A stretch of DNA of 42,712 bases from an uncultured Desulfovibrio sp. (GCA_900541395.1 UQJT01000019.1:1-42712); one strand, 5' to 3'. Counted from the stretch's first letter, positions 33,736-42,581 are shown. Made by a program: numbers and translations. Notes: generated by a model not told the origin, from the sequence alone.

Positions 33736-35880
33736 ATGAAACCGCTCTATTCCCTTTTTACGCTCCTGCTGCTCTGGAGCGCTCTGGCCACGGGCTGCGG
33801 CGGAGCGGCGGTCCGGTCGTCCCCGTCTTGTGTCCCGGCCTCTGCTCCGCCGGAGGCCGGACGGGATTCCTCCGGCTTGTTGAGGGCCAATCCCGGCTAT
33901 ATTCAGTGGCTGGAGCGCCAGTCTCTGCTGCGTAAGGCCCCGGAACTGACGGCCATTGTCACGGGCTCGTCCTTGCCCTGGAACGCGCCTTCCACTGTGG
34001 CCGATGTCGGCCCCCTGCTGGAGCGGGCCGATATGTGGCTGGACTTCGCCCCGCTGCGCACGGCCTGGGACGGCGACGCTTCGATTCTGGCCCAGGTGGA
34101 CGCCCGCAATCTGCCCGCCCGGTGGGTCGAGGCGGGCTTGCGCGGCCTGTTCCTGACGGCGGCGGCGGATTCCGGCTCGGCCTGGGACGCGGAAGGCGCG
34201 TTCGCCGAACTGGGTCGGGATGCCGTCGCTTTTGATTTCGCCCCCGCCGTGGGCGACGACCAAGCCTATGCGGCCCTGGAAACCCGGGCCGCGGCCGTCG
34301 GGATGTTGCTGGGCGGCGAAATTCCGCCGTCCGCCACCGGCCTGGGGCCCGATTTTTTCCTGGCCGTACGCGGGGTACGCGATTATCCCGGCCTGTTCCT
34401 TATGGTGGAGGTTCCCGCCGATGCCTGGCCCCTGCTGCCCTTGTCCTTGCCCGACGGGGACAACGCGGGGCGACCGCTGAGCCCCGAGGCCACGGCGGAA
34501 CTGGCCGGCCGGGCCGTCATTCCCCCGGCCTTTGCCCAGGACGTGACGCCCCTCCCCGGTCGAACCGGAGCTTGGGCCGCCACGCCGGAAATCGTGGGCG
34601 TGGACGGGGTGGCCCGACGCTGGGTCTACCGTTACGCCGGAACGCCCCGGCGGCCCGTGCTCAACTGGGACGACCCCTCCGGGGCGGCCCGACGCGTGCT
34701 GGCCGCCGGAATTATCCGTCAGGTGGGGCTGCTTCATCAGCCCCTGGTGGGCCTGAGCGTGGAGGCCCTATGGGGCCAGGACCCCGCTCCGACGGACGCC
34801 TCAGGTCGCCTGACCGGAGGCTCGCCGGAACCGGCCCTGTCGGCCCTGCGCGCCCTTGCCCGCGAAGTGCGGCGCTACGGCTCGTGGTCCCTGCTGCGCG
34901 ACCGCCTGCCTGCCCGACTGTTGCCCGTCGTCCAGGCCGCGGGCGTGGATTTCGCGGCCGACACCGTGCTTTCCCCCGCCCTGGAATACGCGCTGATCAG
35001 CGGCAACGCCGCTCCCCTCGAAACCGCCATCGACGCCTCGCTGGCAGCGGGCGTGGACCATGCCCGCCTGTGGCGGCAAAGCGCGGACGGCGCGGCGCTG
35101 CCCCTCCCGTCGGAAGGGACGGCGGGCGTAACCCTCCCTGACGACTGGAACGCCCTTCTTGTTGCTCCTCAGGGCCGACTTCACGCCACGGCGCCGAGCC
35201 TGGCGGCGGTCGCCGTCGGACTGACGCCCGACCAGGCCCGGACTTTGAGATACCCCGCCATGGACGGGGACAATGCGGACGACGCCCGAATGGAGCAAAT
35301 GCGGAACATGCGGGCCGCCCATGTGCTGCAACTTGCCTTCCGGGCCCTGCAACCGGGCTTGTTGCTCGTCTCCGGCCCGGATCTGAGCGGCGCGCTGTTC
35401 GCTACGGAAAACGGCGATCTCCCTCCGGCCTGGACGCCGGACGGCTCAAACCGGACCGCCACCCGTCAGGGCCTGCCCGTAGCCGTCCAGATATATCCCT
35501 CCCTGGACGTCCAATTGAGCGAGGAGCATTCTTTCGCTTCAGAATTGCGGCGATTGGCCGAGCTGCGCCGTCAAACCGGGGTGGCGCAAGGCCGCCTTGT
35601 CGCCCGGGTCGACATGCCCCACCCCGCCGCCGCGGGCGTGCTGACGGCGTTGCCGGACGGAGACTATCTTCTGACGGCGGGCAATTTTTCCGGCACGTCT
35701 TTCGTCACGGACGTGAATTTCCCCCCCGGCCTCATCCGGCCGGACGAGCCGGGCGCCGATCTCGTCAGCGGACGGGGGGTGGCCGTGGGCCGCGATCATC
35801 TGCGCCTGCGCATGGCTCCCTGGCAATACCGCGTCGTGCGCCTGGCCGCCGTCGGGGCAGGCCAAGGCGGACGTCCGTGA
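33736..35880 (+). CDS. Lipoprotein related to GH13 alpha-amylase/trehalose synthase, probably non-catalytic
   Basis: This 714-aa lipoprotein has a signal peptide and lipobox LATGC (acylated C21). Parts recall GH13 enzymes of the trehalose synthase type: VLNWDDPSGAARRV near residue 320, then PLVGLSVEALWG where active enzymes have the G-F-R-x-D-A nucleophile motif; AHVLQLAFRALQPGLLLVSGPDL; and a C-terminal beta domain (LRRLAELRRQTG, VLTALPDGDYLLTAGNFSGTS). The Arg and catalytic Asp are replaced by Ser and Glu, so hydrolysis is doubtful and a carbohydrate-binding role is possible. ATG 33736 is behind GGGAG. The PAP2 gene follows directly. Confidence 0.55.
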   Translation: MKPLYSLFTLLLLWSALATGCGGAAVRSSPSCVPASAPPEAGRDSSGLLRANPGYIQWLERQSLLRKAPELTAIVTGSSLPWNAPSTVADVGPLLERADMWLDFAPLRTAWDGDASILAQVDARNLPARWVEAGLRGLFLTAAADSGSAWDAEGAFAELGRDAVAFDFAPAVGDDQAYAALETRAAAVGMLLGGEIPPSATGLGPDFFLAVRGVRDYPGLFLMVEVPADAWPLLPLSLPDGDNAGRPLSPEATAELAGRAVIPPAFAQDVTPLPGRTGAWAATPEIVGVDGVARRWVYRYAGTPRRPVLNWDDPSGAARRVLAAGIIRQVGLLHQPLVGLSVEALWGQDPAPTDASGRLTGGSPEPALSALRALAREVRRYGSWSLLRDRLPARLLPVVQAAGVDFAADTVLSPALEYALISGNAAPLETAIDASLAAGVDHARLWRQSADGAALPLPSEGTAGVTLPDDWNALLVAPQGRLHATAPSLAAVAVGLTPDQARTLRYPAMDGDNADDARMEQMRNMRAAHVLQLAFRALQPGLLLVSGPDLSGALFATENGDLPPAWTPDGSNRTATRQGLPVAVQIYPSLDVQLSEEHSFASELRRLAELRRQTGVAQGRLVARVDMPHPAAAGVLTALPDGDYLLTAGNFSGTSFVTDVNFPPGLIRPDEPGADLVSGRGVAVGRDHLRLRMAPWQYRVVRLAAVGAGQGGRP

Positions 35881-35903
35881 ACCAGATCATTCAGGAACAT
35901 TCC

Positions 35904-36569
35904 ATGAGTCTCCGACATTTCTTCGGTCCTCTCAACGCCTGCCCCCGCTATCCCTGGGCGCGCCACCTGCTGATGCTGGCGCCCATGCTGCTGGTCCTGC
36001 TGGTCCTCGGCACGCAATGGAGCTGGTGGGGCGAACCGGTACGCGCGATCCACGAGGCGGCCGCCGCCGCTCACCCGCGCGTCACCGTCTTCATGCGGCT
36101 CCTGTCGGCCTGGGGTTCCCTGCCTTTGTACTTCGTATACCTCTGCCTGCTGGTTCACGGCCTGCGCCGACCGCGGCCGGACGGCCTCCCCCGGCCCGAC
36201 GTCATGCTTGTCCGCCGTTGCATTGTATTTTCCCTGCTGCTGACTCTGGCCGCCACTCAGGCTCTCAAATACGGCCTGGGCATGCCCCGTCCTCTGGCGG
36301 CCTGGCCTCCCGCTCCTTTCAGCTTCGACTTTCTGTACAATTCCTTTCCTTCCGGCCACACCACGGAAATTACGGCCTCGGCCGTCCCCCTGGGCCTGCG
36401 CTTCCGCCGCATCTGGGTCTACGCAACCCTTGCGCTGCTTATCGTCCTTGTGGGATACTCCCGCATCTGGTTAAGCCGCCACCATCCCGTGGATCTCGTG
36501 GGCGGCCTGATCATGGGCAGTCTCATCGCCCGGCTGATCATGTACTGCCCCGCCGCGCCGCGCGCCTGA
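35904..36569 (+). CDS. PAP2 family membrane phosphatase
   Basis: This 221-aa membrane phosphatase of the PAP2 superfamily has about six hydrophobic segments. It carries the three signature motifs KYGLGMPRP, NSFPSGHTTE and SRIWLSRHHPVDLVGG. Such proteins dephosphorylate phosphatidic acid, undecaprenyl pyrophosphate or lipid A. The start is taken as ATG 35904 with AGGA 7 nt upstream; a GTG at 35877 overlaps the previous stop but lacks a site. It lies between a periplasmic lipoprotein and an ArnT-like transferase, which suggests envelope glycan or lipid A work. Confidence 0.85.
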   Translation: MSLRHFFGPLNACPRYPWARHLLMLAPMLLVLLVLGTQWSWWGEPVRAIHEAAAAAHPRVTVFMRLLSAWGSLPLYFVYLCLLVHGLRRPRPDGLPRPDVMLVRRCIVFSLLLTLAATQALKYGLGMPRPLAAWPPAPFSFDFLYNSFPSGHTTEITASAVPLGLRFRRIWVYATLALLIVLVGYSRIWLSRHHPVDLVGGLIMGSLIARLIMYCPAAPRA

Positions 36570-36629
36570 ACCCGGCCGCCTTTCGCCCCGCCGCCGTCGG
36601 GGACCGACCACCTCCGTCAAGGAGTCCGC

Positions 36630-39035
36630 ATGAGCACCGAAGACCAACGTCCCGCCGATACGCCGGAAACTCCGCTTTCCGACACCTCCGCCTCGTCCTC
36701 CGACGCCGTCGCCGTGCCTCCGGCGGGCGAGCCCGCCGTTCCGACGCCCGACGACAAACTGTCCGTCTCCCCCGCCGCGGCCGCTCCCACAGCGGACGAC
36801 CCCGCCCCGCTTATGGCTCCGGAAGTCGCGGCCGCCGCCGCGCAGGGGGAACTTCCCTCCCGCTATCGTCCGGCGGCGGACAAAGTTTCCTCCTCGCGCA
36901 CGCCGGGCGCGCGGCCCGGCAAAAGTCCGAAACCGGCCCGGCCCAAACGCGTTTCCCCCGCCGGACTGACCGAACCGGGACCGGCCTCGCGTCTGTTCCG
37001 GCGGCTGTCCCTGGCCGGACTGCCCGTGCTGATGCTGCTCACGGCCCTCATGACCCTGTCCCAACTCCTGGTCGTACGGCCCCTATGGTTCTCGGACGAA
37101 GTGCGCCACGCCGACGTATATATGCGTCTGCTGGAAGGACACTGGCTGGCCCTGAACCTCAACGGTCTGCCCTATCCGGACAAGCCGCCTCTGTATTTCT
37201 GGTTTCTGAACCTGCTGGACCGCATTCCCGGCGTGGACCAGCCCCTGCTCTTTTTTCTGGGCGCGGCCCTGTCCGCCGTGTTGTTCACGGGCGCGACCTG
37301 GCTGCTGGCCAGGGCCACGGGCCACGACCGCCGGGTGTCCTTCGCCGCGGGGCTTATCAGCCTCGGTTGCCTGTTCGTGGCAGGCACGGCCCATTATCCG
37401 CGCATGGACCTGTTGTTCGCCACGGTCATCACGCTCAGCCTGCTGTGCCTGTATCGCGGCTGGATCAAAAAAAGCGGCCCCGTCTGGCTTACTTTCGGTT
37501 TTGTTCTGGCCGGAATCGCCACCCTGATCAAGGGCCCCTTGGGCCTGGCTTTTCCTCTGCTGTCCAGCGTGCTTTTTCTCTTCTGGCGGGGCACGCCCGG
37601 CCGTCTGAACGGCCGGGACGGTCTGTTCGGCTTCCTCCTCATGCTCATCATGTTGTCGGCCTGGATGGGAGCGTTGCTCTTTCAGGGCGAAAGCGACTAC
37701 CTGCGCGACATCTTCGGCCCCCAAATCGCCGGACGCATCGTCAACGCCTGGCATCACGCCGCGCCCTGGTGGTATTATCTGGCCGCCCTGCCCCTGATAT
37801 GGCTGCCCTGGACTCTGCTCATCCCATTCATTGACTGGTGGAAAGCCTGCCGCCGTCTGCCCGCCGCCTGGAAGGCCCGTCGCGAAGACGGCGGCCGGGG
37901 CTGGCTGTGGTTGACCGTGATCGGCGGTACGGCTCTGCTGTCCGCCGTCAGCGGCAAAATCGCCATATACCTGCTGCCCCTGTTGCCCGCGCTGGCCGTG
38001 CTCACCGCCCGCGCCCTGCTGCTCCTGAGCCCGCGCCGCAGTCGCTGGTTCTTTTTCTGCCTGGGCCTCTTTTTCGGCCTGCTGGGACTGCTTTTTGTGG
38101 CGGCCCAGTTCGGTCCCCGGCTTTTGCCCCTCCTGCCCGAGAGCTGGACCACCACCCTGCCCGCCGTGGCCCGCGCCTACCTCGACAACACCTCGGGCCT
38201 GGCCTTCATGGGGTTGGCGCTCCTGCTGCTGGCCGTCGTTCTGCTGTTCTTCACCCGCCGCTCCCTGCCCGACGGCTCCCTGCTGTCGACCGGTCTGGGC
38301 ATAGTGCTTCTCATGCAACCCTATGCGCTGGCGGTGGCCCCATCGCTGGACACCATGCTCAGCCCACGGGCCCAGGCCGAAGTTATGGCCGAATATGTGC
38401 GCCGGGGATATGCCCCGGCCGCTTATCGGGTTTACCCCGGCGTCTACGCCTACTATTTGGATGAAACTCTGGCGGCCGCCGCGCCCGACGCACCCCGCCC
38501 GGACACCGTGGTGCCGGACCTGAACGACGGCGCGGCCCTGACGGCCTTCCTGGCCGAACATCCCCGCGCCGTAGTGGCCATGCGGGAAAAGGACTGGAGG
38601 CGGTGGACGGACAAGCCTTCCGACATCTTTGAGATCCACCGTCAGTGGATTGTGGATCAACCTTACGTGTTGGCCGCGCGTGAGGGCATGACTCCCCCGG
38701 CGACGCCTGCGCCTGAAAATGTCCCCGCCGATACCGCGCCGATACCTCTGCCTGAAGACGCAAGCGGACGGAATGCTGCGGATGTGCCGGAATTTCCCGC
38801 CGCATCGGAGACGCCTCCGCTTCCCGAACTCCCCGCGTCGCCCGCCGAGCCGCCTTCGAACGACGACTCCCCCGTGGAGAACGCCCCGGCCGAAACGGCC
38901 GCCGAGCCCGCCCCGGAATTCCCTCTCACGCCGGAAGCGGACGCTCCGTCGGAAGCGCCCCCGAACGGTATCGAATCTCCCGCATCCCCCATCGTCCCGC
39001 AAGCCGCCACCCCCGACGGCGCGACCGATCTGTAA
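36630..39035 (+). CDS. ArnT-like glycosyltransferase (GT-C, dolichyl-phosphate mannosyltransferase family)
   Basis: This 801-aa inner-membrane transferase has an unusual N-terminal Ala/Pro/Asp-rich cytoplasmic extension (about 1-125) and about 11-12 hydrophobic segments between 130 and 570. The first extracytoplasmic loop holds the acidic pair of GT-C enzymes (FSDEVRHADVYMRLLEGHW) and PYPDKPPLYFWFLNLL as in ArnT. The C-terminal 110 residues are a Pro/Glu/Ala-rich tail. ArnT-type enzymes move a sugar from undecaprenyl phosphate to lipid A; the sugar here is unknown. AAGGAGTCCGC precedes the ATG. plsY follows after 15 bp. Confidence 0.82.
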   Translation: MSTEDQRPADTPETPLSDTSASSSDAVAVPPAGEPAVPTPDDKLSVSPAAAAPTADDPAPLMAPEVAAAAAQGELPSRYRPAADKVSSSRTPGARPGKSPKPARPKRVSPAGLTEPGPASRLFRRLSLAGLPVLMLLTALMTLSQLLVVRPLWFSDEVRHADVYMRLLEGHWLALNLNGLPYPDKPPLYFWFLNLLDRIPGVDQPLLFFLGAALSAVLFTGATWLLARATGHDRRVSFAAGLISLGCLFVAGTAHYPRMDLLFATVITLSLLCLYRGWIKKSGPVWLTFGFVLAGIATLIKGPLGLAFPLLSSVLFLFWRGTPGRLNGRDGLFGFLLMLIMLSAWMGALLFQGESDYLRDIFGPQIAGRIVNAWHHAAPWWYYLAALPLIWLPWTLLIPFIDWWKACRRLPAAWKARREDGGRGWLWLTVIGGTALLSAVSGKIAIYLLPLLPALAVLTARALLLLSPRRSRWFFFCLGLFFGLLGLLFVAAQFGPRLLPLLPESWTTTLPAVARAYLDNTSGLAFMGLALLLLAVVLLFFTRRSLPDGSLLSTGLGIVLLMQPYALAVAPSLDTMLSPRAQAEVMAEYVRRGYAPAAYRVYPGVYAYYLDETLAAAAPDAPRPDTVVPDLNDGAALTAFLAEHPRAVVAMREKDWRRWTDKPSDIFEIHRQWIVDQPYVLAAREGMTPPATPAPENVPADTAPIPLPEDASGRNAADVPEFPAASETPPLPELPASPAEPPSNDDSPVENAPAETAAEPAPEFPLTPEADAPSEAPPNGIESPASPIVPQAATPDGATDL

Positions 39036-39050
39036 CCCGGAGGCTTCGTC

Positions 39051-39653
39051 ATGTCCGCGCTTCTTCTTCCGGCCTGGGTCGCGCTGGCCTTTATTCTGGG
39101 AGCCATCCCCTTCGGCGTGGTCATCGCCAAACTCGGCAAGGGCATCGACCCCCGCCGGGCGGGCAGCGGCAACCCGGGCGCCACCAATGTGGCGCGTCTG
39201 TGCGGCCTGCCCTTCGGAATCCTGACCCTGGCCTGCGATCTGCTCAAGGGGGCGTTGCCCGTATGGACCGCGCTGCATCTGGACCCCTCGGCCCTATTCC
39301 ACTCCTCCGTGGCTTTGGCCGCCGTGGCGGGACACATCAAGTCGCCGTTTCTCGGTTTCCACGGCGGCAAGGGCGTGGCCACCACCATCGGAGTTCTGCT
39401 GCCTCTGGGCTTCTGGCCTCTGGCAGGGGCGGTGCTGTGCTGCCTGGCGGTCATTGCCGTCACCAGTTACGTTTCCCTGGGTTCGCTGACCCTGATCACG
39501 ACCCTGGCGATCTTCTACCCGCTGTCCGGTCGTTGGGATCTGCTGCCCCTGGCCCTGATTCTCATGGTGATCATCTTCTGGACCCATCGATCCAATATCC
39601 GCCGCCTGGCTCTGGGCGAGGAAAAAAGCTGGCGCAAGCGTCCCGACGCGTAG
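39051..39653 (+). CDS. plsY: Glycerol-3-phosphate acyltransferase PlsY
   Basis: This 200-aa inner-membrane enzyme acylates glycerol 3-phosphate from acyl-phosphate, the first step of phospholipid synthesis. It has five or so hydrophobic segments and the three conserved loops: RRAGSGNPGATNVAR, GHIKSPFLGFHGGKGVATTIG and the C-terminal WTHRSNIRRL. Length is typical. It is the last gene of the lipoprotein-PAP2-transferase run. Confidence 0.95.
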   Translation: MSALLLPAWVALAFILGAIPFGVVIAKLGKGIDPRRAGSGNPGATNVARLCGLPFGILTLACDLLKGALPVWTALHLDPSALFHSSVALAAVAGHIKSPFLGFHGGKGVATTIGVLLPLGFWPLAGAVLCCLAVIAVTSYVSLGSLTLITTLAIFYPLSGRWDLLPLALILMVIIFWTHRSNIRRLALGEEKSWRKRPDA

Positions 39654-39741
39654 CCGTCCGTATCCGCGCGCCTCACAAATCCGGCCGCATGACCATGCCC
39701 CATCGGATCGCCGTCACAGGACGCTGCGCGATTTAGAGGAT

Positions 39742-39770
39742 TCGACAAAGCCGACAAAAACGCCTACAGT
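39742..39770 (+). promoter_or_regulatory. Candidate promoter of hpf
   Basis: TCGACA (39742-39747) and TACAGT (39765-39770) are 17 bp apart, placing a start near 39777 and a leader of about 65 nt before the hpf ATG. This is a fair sigma-70 match (5/6 and 4/6). Confidence 0.5.
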
Positions 39771-39841
39771 CATTCCATAGCAGCCGGATATCCTTTGCCC
39801 GGAACGCGGGGAGCCGGTCATCCCTTACCTGGAGGTTCCTT

Positions 39842-40378
39842 ATGCACATTGAATTCACCTTCAAGAACTTCGAACCTTCCGAACATCTGAAAAAGTACGC
39901 CCGGCGTCGTTTTGAAAAGACGGGGCGTTTTCTGGGCAAGTCGCCCGCTCTGGATCTTCAGGTTGTGCTCGCGGTGGACAAGCACCGCCATCGCGCGGAA
40001 ATCAAACTTACCGGCGAGGGCCTGAACATCACCGCCTCCGAACAGTCCGACGACATGTACGCCACCATCGACCTGGTCACCGACAAGATCGAATCCCAGG
40101 TCCGCAAGGCCGCCGCAAAAGCCCATCAAAGCCGCCGCAAAAGCCGCGACGCCAACGTCGACATCTACACGTACGACGTACAGGAAGAAAACGGCACCAA
40201 GGTGGTCAACGGTACGGAAAATTATTCGCCCAAGCCTCTGCACCTGGACGAAGCCCTGCTTCAGTTGGAGCAGACGGATGGTGAGGTGTTGGTGTTTTTC
40301 CACGCCGATTTGGAACGCATCAACGTCCTGTACCGCAAACGCAACGGCGATTTCGGCCTGATCGACCCCCTGTCGTAG
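39842..40378 (+). CDS. hpf: Ribosome hibernation promoting factor (long form)
   Basis: This 178-aa protein binds the ribosome decoding region and silences or dimerises ribosomes in stationary phase. The N-terminal domain (about 1-100: MHIEFTFKNFEPSEHLKKYARRRFEKT, DMYATIDLVTDKIESQVRKAAAKAH) is the HPF/YfiA fold. The C-terminal domain (about 125-178: SPKPLHLDEALLQLEQTDGEVLVFFHADLERINVLYRKRNGDFGLIDP) is the dimerisation part of long HPF. AGGAGG-type sequence (TGGAGG) precedes the ATG. rpoN and ptsN, often neighbours, are absent here. Confidence 0.93.
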   Translation: MHIEFTFKNFEPSEHLKKYARRRFEKTGRFLGKSPALDLQVVLAVDKHRHRAEIKLTGEGLNITASEQSDDMYATIDLVTDKIESQVRKAAAKAHQSRRKSRDANVDIYTYDVQEENGTKVVNGTENYSPKPLHLDEALLQLEQTDGEVLVFFHADLERINVLYRKRNGDFGLIDPLS

Positions 40379-40419
40379 CCCGGGCCGCTCGGCGGCCGCG
40401 TCGCGCCGACATTGCCGTT

Positions 40420-40569
40420 TAGAGCATTCTCGGCTTGAAAATGCTCTTCCGGCTGCGGAGCAGGCGGTCGCCGCGAAGGCATAAGCGCCATTCATCGGCG
40501 CTGTTGGATGCCGAAGCGGGCGTGCCTTAAACTTTAACACCGTAAAATTTCAAAGTTAATTTGCTCTAA
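40420..40569 (-). repeat. Dispersed intergenic repeat, family B, copy B2
   Basis: This 150-bp element is the reverse orientation of B1. Its reverse complement shares the blocks CGCTTCGGCATCCAACAGCGC, GCGCTTATGCCTTCGCGGCG, CCGCCTGCTC and the terminal hairpin AGAGCATTTTC...GAATGCTCTAA. The other end (AAACTTTAACACC...AAAGTTAATTTGCTCTAA) is less conserved. It lies between hpf and rapZ. Confidence 0.8.
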
Positions 40570-40589
40570 AGTCGTCTATCGAGTTTCAT

Positions 40590-40630
40590 AAGGCCCGGAG
40601 GCCCCGGCCTCCGGGCCTTTTCTTTCTTTC
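40590..40630 (+). terminator. Intrinsic terminator between hpf and rapZ
   Basis: AAGGCCCGGAGGCC (40590-40603) pairs with 40606-40619 in a 14-bp stem followed by TTCTTTCTTTCC. It is a strong terminator only about 33 bp upstream of the rapZ start, after repeat B2. hpf and rapZ therefore seem to be separated, or rapZ depends on read-through. Confidence 0.8.
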
Positions 40631-40652
40631 CTCCGAATCCGGCGGCCCTGCC

Positions 40653-41585
40653 ATGGCATGTTCCGATTCCTCTTCCTCCTTCTCCGACGGCCCGACAGCG
40701 GCAGCCCCGTCCTCCGCTCCCACCCTGCTGGTCGTCACCGGGCTGTCCGGCGCGGGTAAAAGCACGGCCCTCCAGGTATTGGAAGACGTAGGCTTTTTTA
40801 CCGCCGACGGTCTGCCCCCGGCTCTGCTGCCCGAATTTTTGAACCTGGCCCGCAAGCCCGATATGGAACACTTCCGCGGCCTGGCTCTGGGCATGGACTT
40901 CCGACGCGGCGCCACCATCCAGACCTTGAGCGAAGCCCTGGGGCATCTGCGCGCCGCCGGAACCCATCCCGCCCTGCTTTTTCTGGAAGCCCGGCCCGAA
41001 GTCATCCTGCGTCGTTACGCAACCACCCGCCGCCCCCACCCCGTGGAACGCGAGGGCCTGGGCCTGGAGCAAGCCGTGGCCGAAGAACGCAGGCGGCTGA
41101 CGCCTGTGCGGGAAGCCGCCGATCTGGTGCTCGACACCTCGGCCTTCACTCTGCACGATCTGCGCCGCGAAATTCAACACCGCTGGAACCAGGCCCGCGT
41201 GCAGGCGCACGCCATGCGCGTGCATCTGGTCAGCTTCGGCTTCAAATACGGGGTACCCAGCGATGCGGACATGGTATTCGATCTGCGCTTTCTGCCCAAT
41301 CCCTATTTTATCGAGGAACTACGCCCATTGTCGGGCTGTGACGCCCCTGTGGCGGACTACGTGTTCGGCGATGGTTCGGCCCGTCTGTTTCGGGACCGGT
41401 TTCTTGATTTTCTGCTCTTTCTGCTGCCCTATTACGACAGCGAGGGCCGCTATCGCCTGACCTTGGGGCTGGGCTGCACCGGAGGCCGGCATCGCTCGGT
41501 GGCCATGACCGAGCTGGCGGCCCATACACTGCGCCAGGCCGGGTATGCCGTTACCGTGGAACACCGTCACTGGAAGCTCGGATAA
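40653..41585 (+). CDS. rapZ: RNase adapter protein RapZ (YvcJ family)
   Basis: This 310-aa nucleotide-binding protein in enterobacteria controls GlmS levels through sRNA decay; other lineages use it in different ways. It has Walker A GLSGAGKST at 30-38, GFFTADGLPPALLPEF, FLEARPEVILRRYATTRRPHP and the C-terminal FGFKYGVPSDADMVFDLRFLPNPYF and GLGCTGGRHRSVAMTE. An N-terminal Ser/Pro-rich extension of about 20 residues precedes the core. ATG 40653 has no strong ribosome-binding site, so the start is less certain. A terminator lies just upstream. Confidence 0.92.
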   Translation: MACSDSSSSFSDGPTAAAPSSAPTLLVVTGLSGAGKSTALQVLEDVGFFTADGLPPALLPEFLNLARKPDMEHFRGLALGMDFRRGATIQTLSEALGHLRAAGTHPALLFLEARPEVILRRYATTRRPHPVEREGLGLEQAVAEERRRLTPVREAADLVLDTSAFTLHDLRREIQHRWNQARVQAHAMRVHLVSFGFKYGVPSDADMVFDLRFLPNPYFIEELRPLSGCDAPVADYVFGDGSARLFRDRFLDFLLFLLPYYDSEGRYRLTLGLGCTGGRHRSVAMTELAAHTLRQAGYAVTVEHRHWKLG

Positions 41586-42007
41586 TACTATCGACAAATT
41601 GACTATGATATATTTTTTCCAAAGACTCTGCCCCAATAATTGAACCTGGACAAAAAAAATACCGTAAAATCGCCGGAGGAACGAGCATAGCCGTAGCCAA
41701 GCTTGCGAGACGTACGGATACACACGGCAACGACGCAGGGCCGGACAGGCTCTTGTTTGTTCGGCGCGCTTCCGCCAGCGTCGGCCGAACGGCGCCTTAT
41801 TCATGCTGTCGCCGTTCGCAAGACGCTTTCGTCGCCTGACGACTACGACCACCGCCGGCTATATGGAACACGGGCTGTTTTTGCGTCAACGTGAGTTTTC
41901 AAAAAAAAGCAATCAGTGACCGCGACAGAGCCTCTGAAAAAATCATGGGGAATTTTCTGGAGCGTTTGCCCCTCATCCTAACTTTCCGCCCGCACCAGAG
42001 GTCCCCT
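41586..42007. other. Intergenic region after rapZ
   Basis: The first 80 bp are AT-rich. TTGAACCTGGACA at about 41640-41652 and the purine-rich ribosome-binding-like CGGAGGAA near 41674 hint at the edge of a lost mobile element, but no transposase frame was recognised. No gene is supported between 41586 and 42007. Confidence 0.35.
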
Positions 42008-42520
42008 ATGCCCGTCGACAAGTCTTTCCCGGTACGTATTTTCGCAAGTATTGTTCTCGGCCTTCTGCTATGGGCCGTCCCCGCCCTTCAAGCCTCCGCC
42101 TCTCAACCTTTTGCAGGCAAAATTGCGGACATCGACGACGGGAACGCCGTCCATACAGACGTGACGGACGTCGACCGCTGCGGGCGCGCCGTCGGTATCG
42201 CACCCGTGCCGAGGGCAACGATATTGAACCACAAGCTTTTGAAAAGCGACATGGTGCGGCCGGCCGACGCTTCCCCGGCGCTGCCGTGGGAGTACCGAAA
42301 TGCGGACCGAAGCGAGGGAGTATTGAAAGACGCTCCTTCCGCATCTTCCGGCAGGATGTATGCTGCCGCCAAAGAAAGATATTCCGGAAACACAAGTTCA
42401 GGTATCTTCCATAGGTCAAGTTGCAGGTACTATAACTGCAAACGCTGCACGGCGCATTTCTCCAACCGCAATGCGGCAATACAGGCGGGGTACAGACCCT
42501 GCAAGATATGCAAACCATGA
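42008..42520 (+). pseudogene. Deletion derivative of a secreted thermonuclease-like protein
   Basis: This 170-aa frame has a signal peptide (MPVDKSFPVRIFASIVLGLL, cleavage near ASA-S). The N-terminus QPFAGKIADIDDGNAVH matches the first strand of staphylococcal-nuclease-like proteins, but the usual DGDT is DGN. It then jumps to TDVDRCGRAVGIAPVPRATILNHKLL, which fits the later DRYGRTVG part, and to PALPWEYRNADR. The region that carries the other catalytic residues is missing. The C-terminal tail (YSGNTSSGIFHRSSCRYYNC...GYRPCKICKP) is the cysteine-rich module found on such secreted nucleases and is intact. The frame is open but nuclease activity is unlikely. Start ATG 42008 has AGAGG. Confidence 0.6.
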
Positions 42521-42581
42521 TGCTTGCAAGCAAACAAGGCCAGGAACATAACTTCGCAATATAAAGAGCACTGAAGCCGCT

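Noticed and set aside
37083..39278. 731-codon minus-strand frame across the ArnT-like gene
   Set aside because: The composition (Gln, Gly, Arg, His-rich) and lack of motifs mark it as antisense shadow of a membrane protein gene.
5138..40569. CRISPR array made of the dispersed repeats
   Set aside because: The copies are kilobases apart, about 150 bp long, vary in sequence and have no regular spacers or cas genes.
41319..41852. Minus-strand frame that crosses the end of rapZ and might be an insertion-sequence relic
   Set aside because: It overlaps rapZ and has no transposase motif; TTGAACCTGGACA near 41640 is not enough to call an element.
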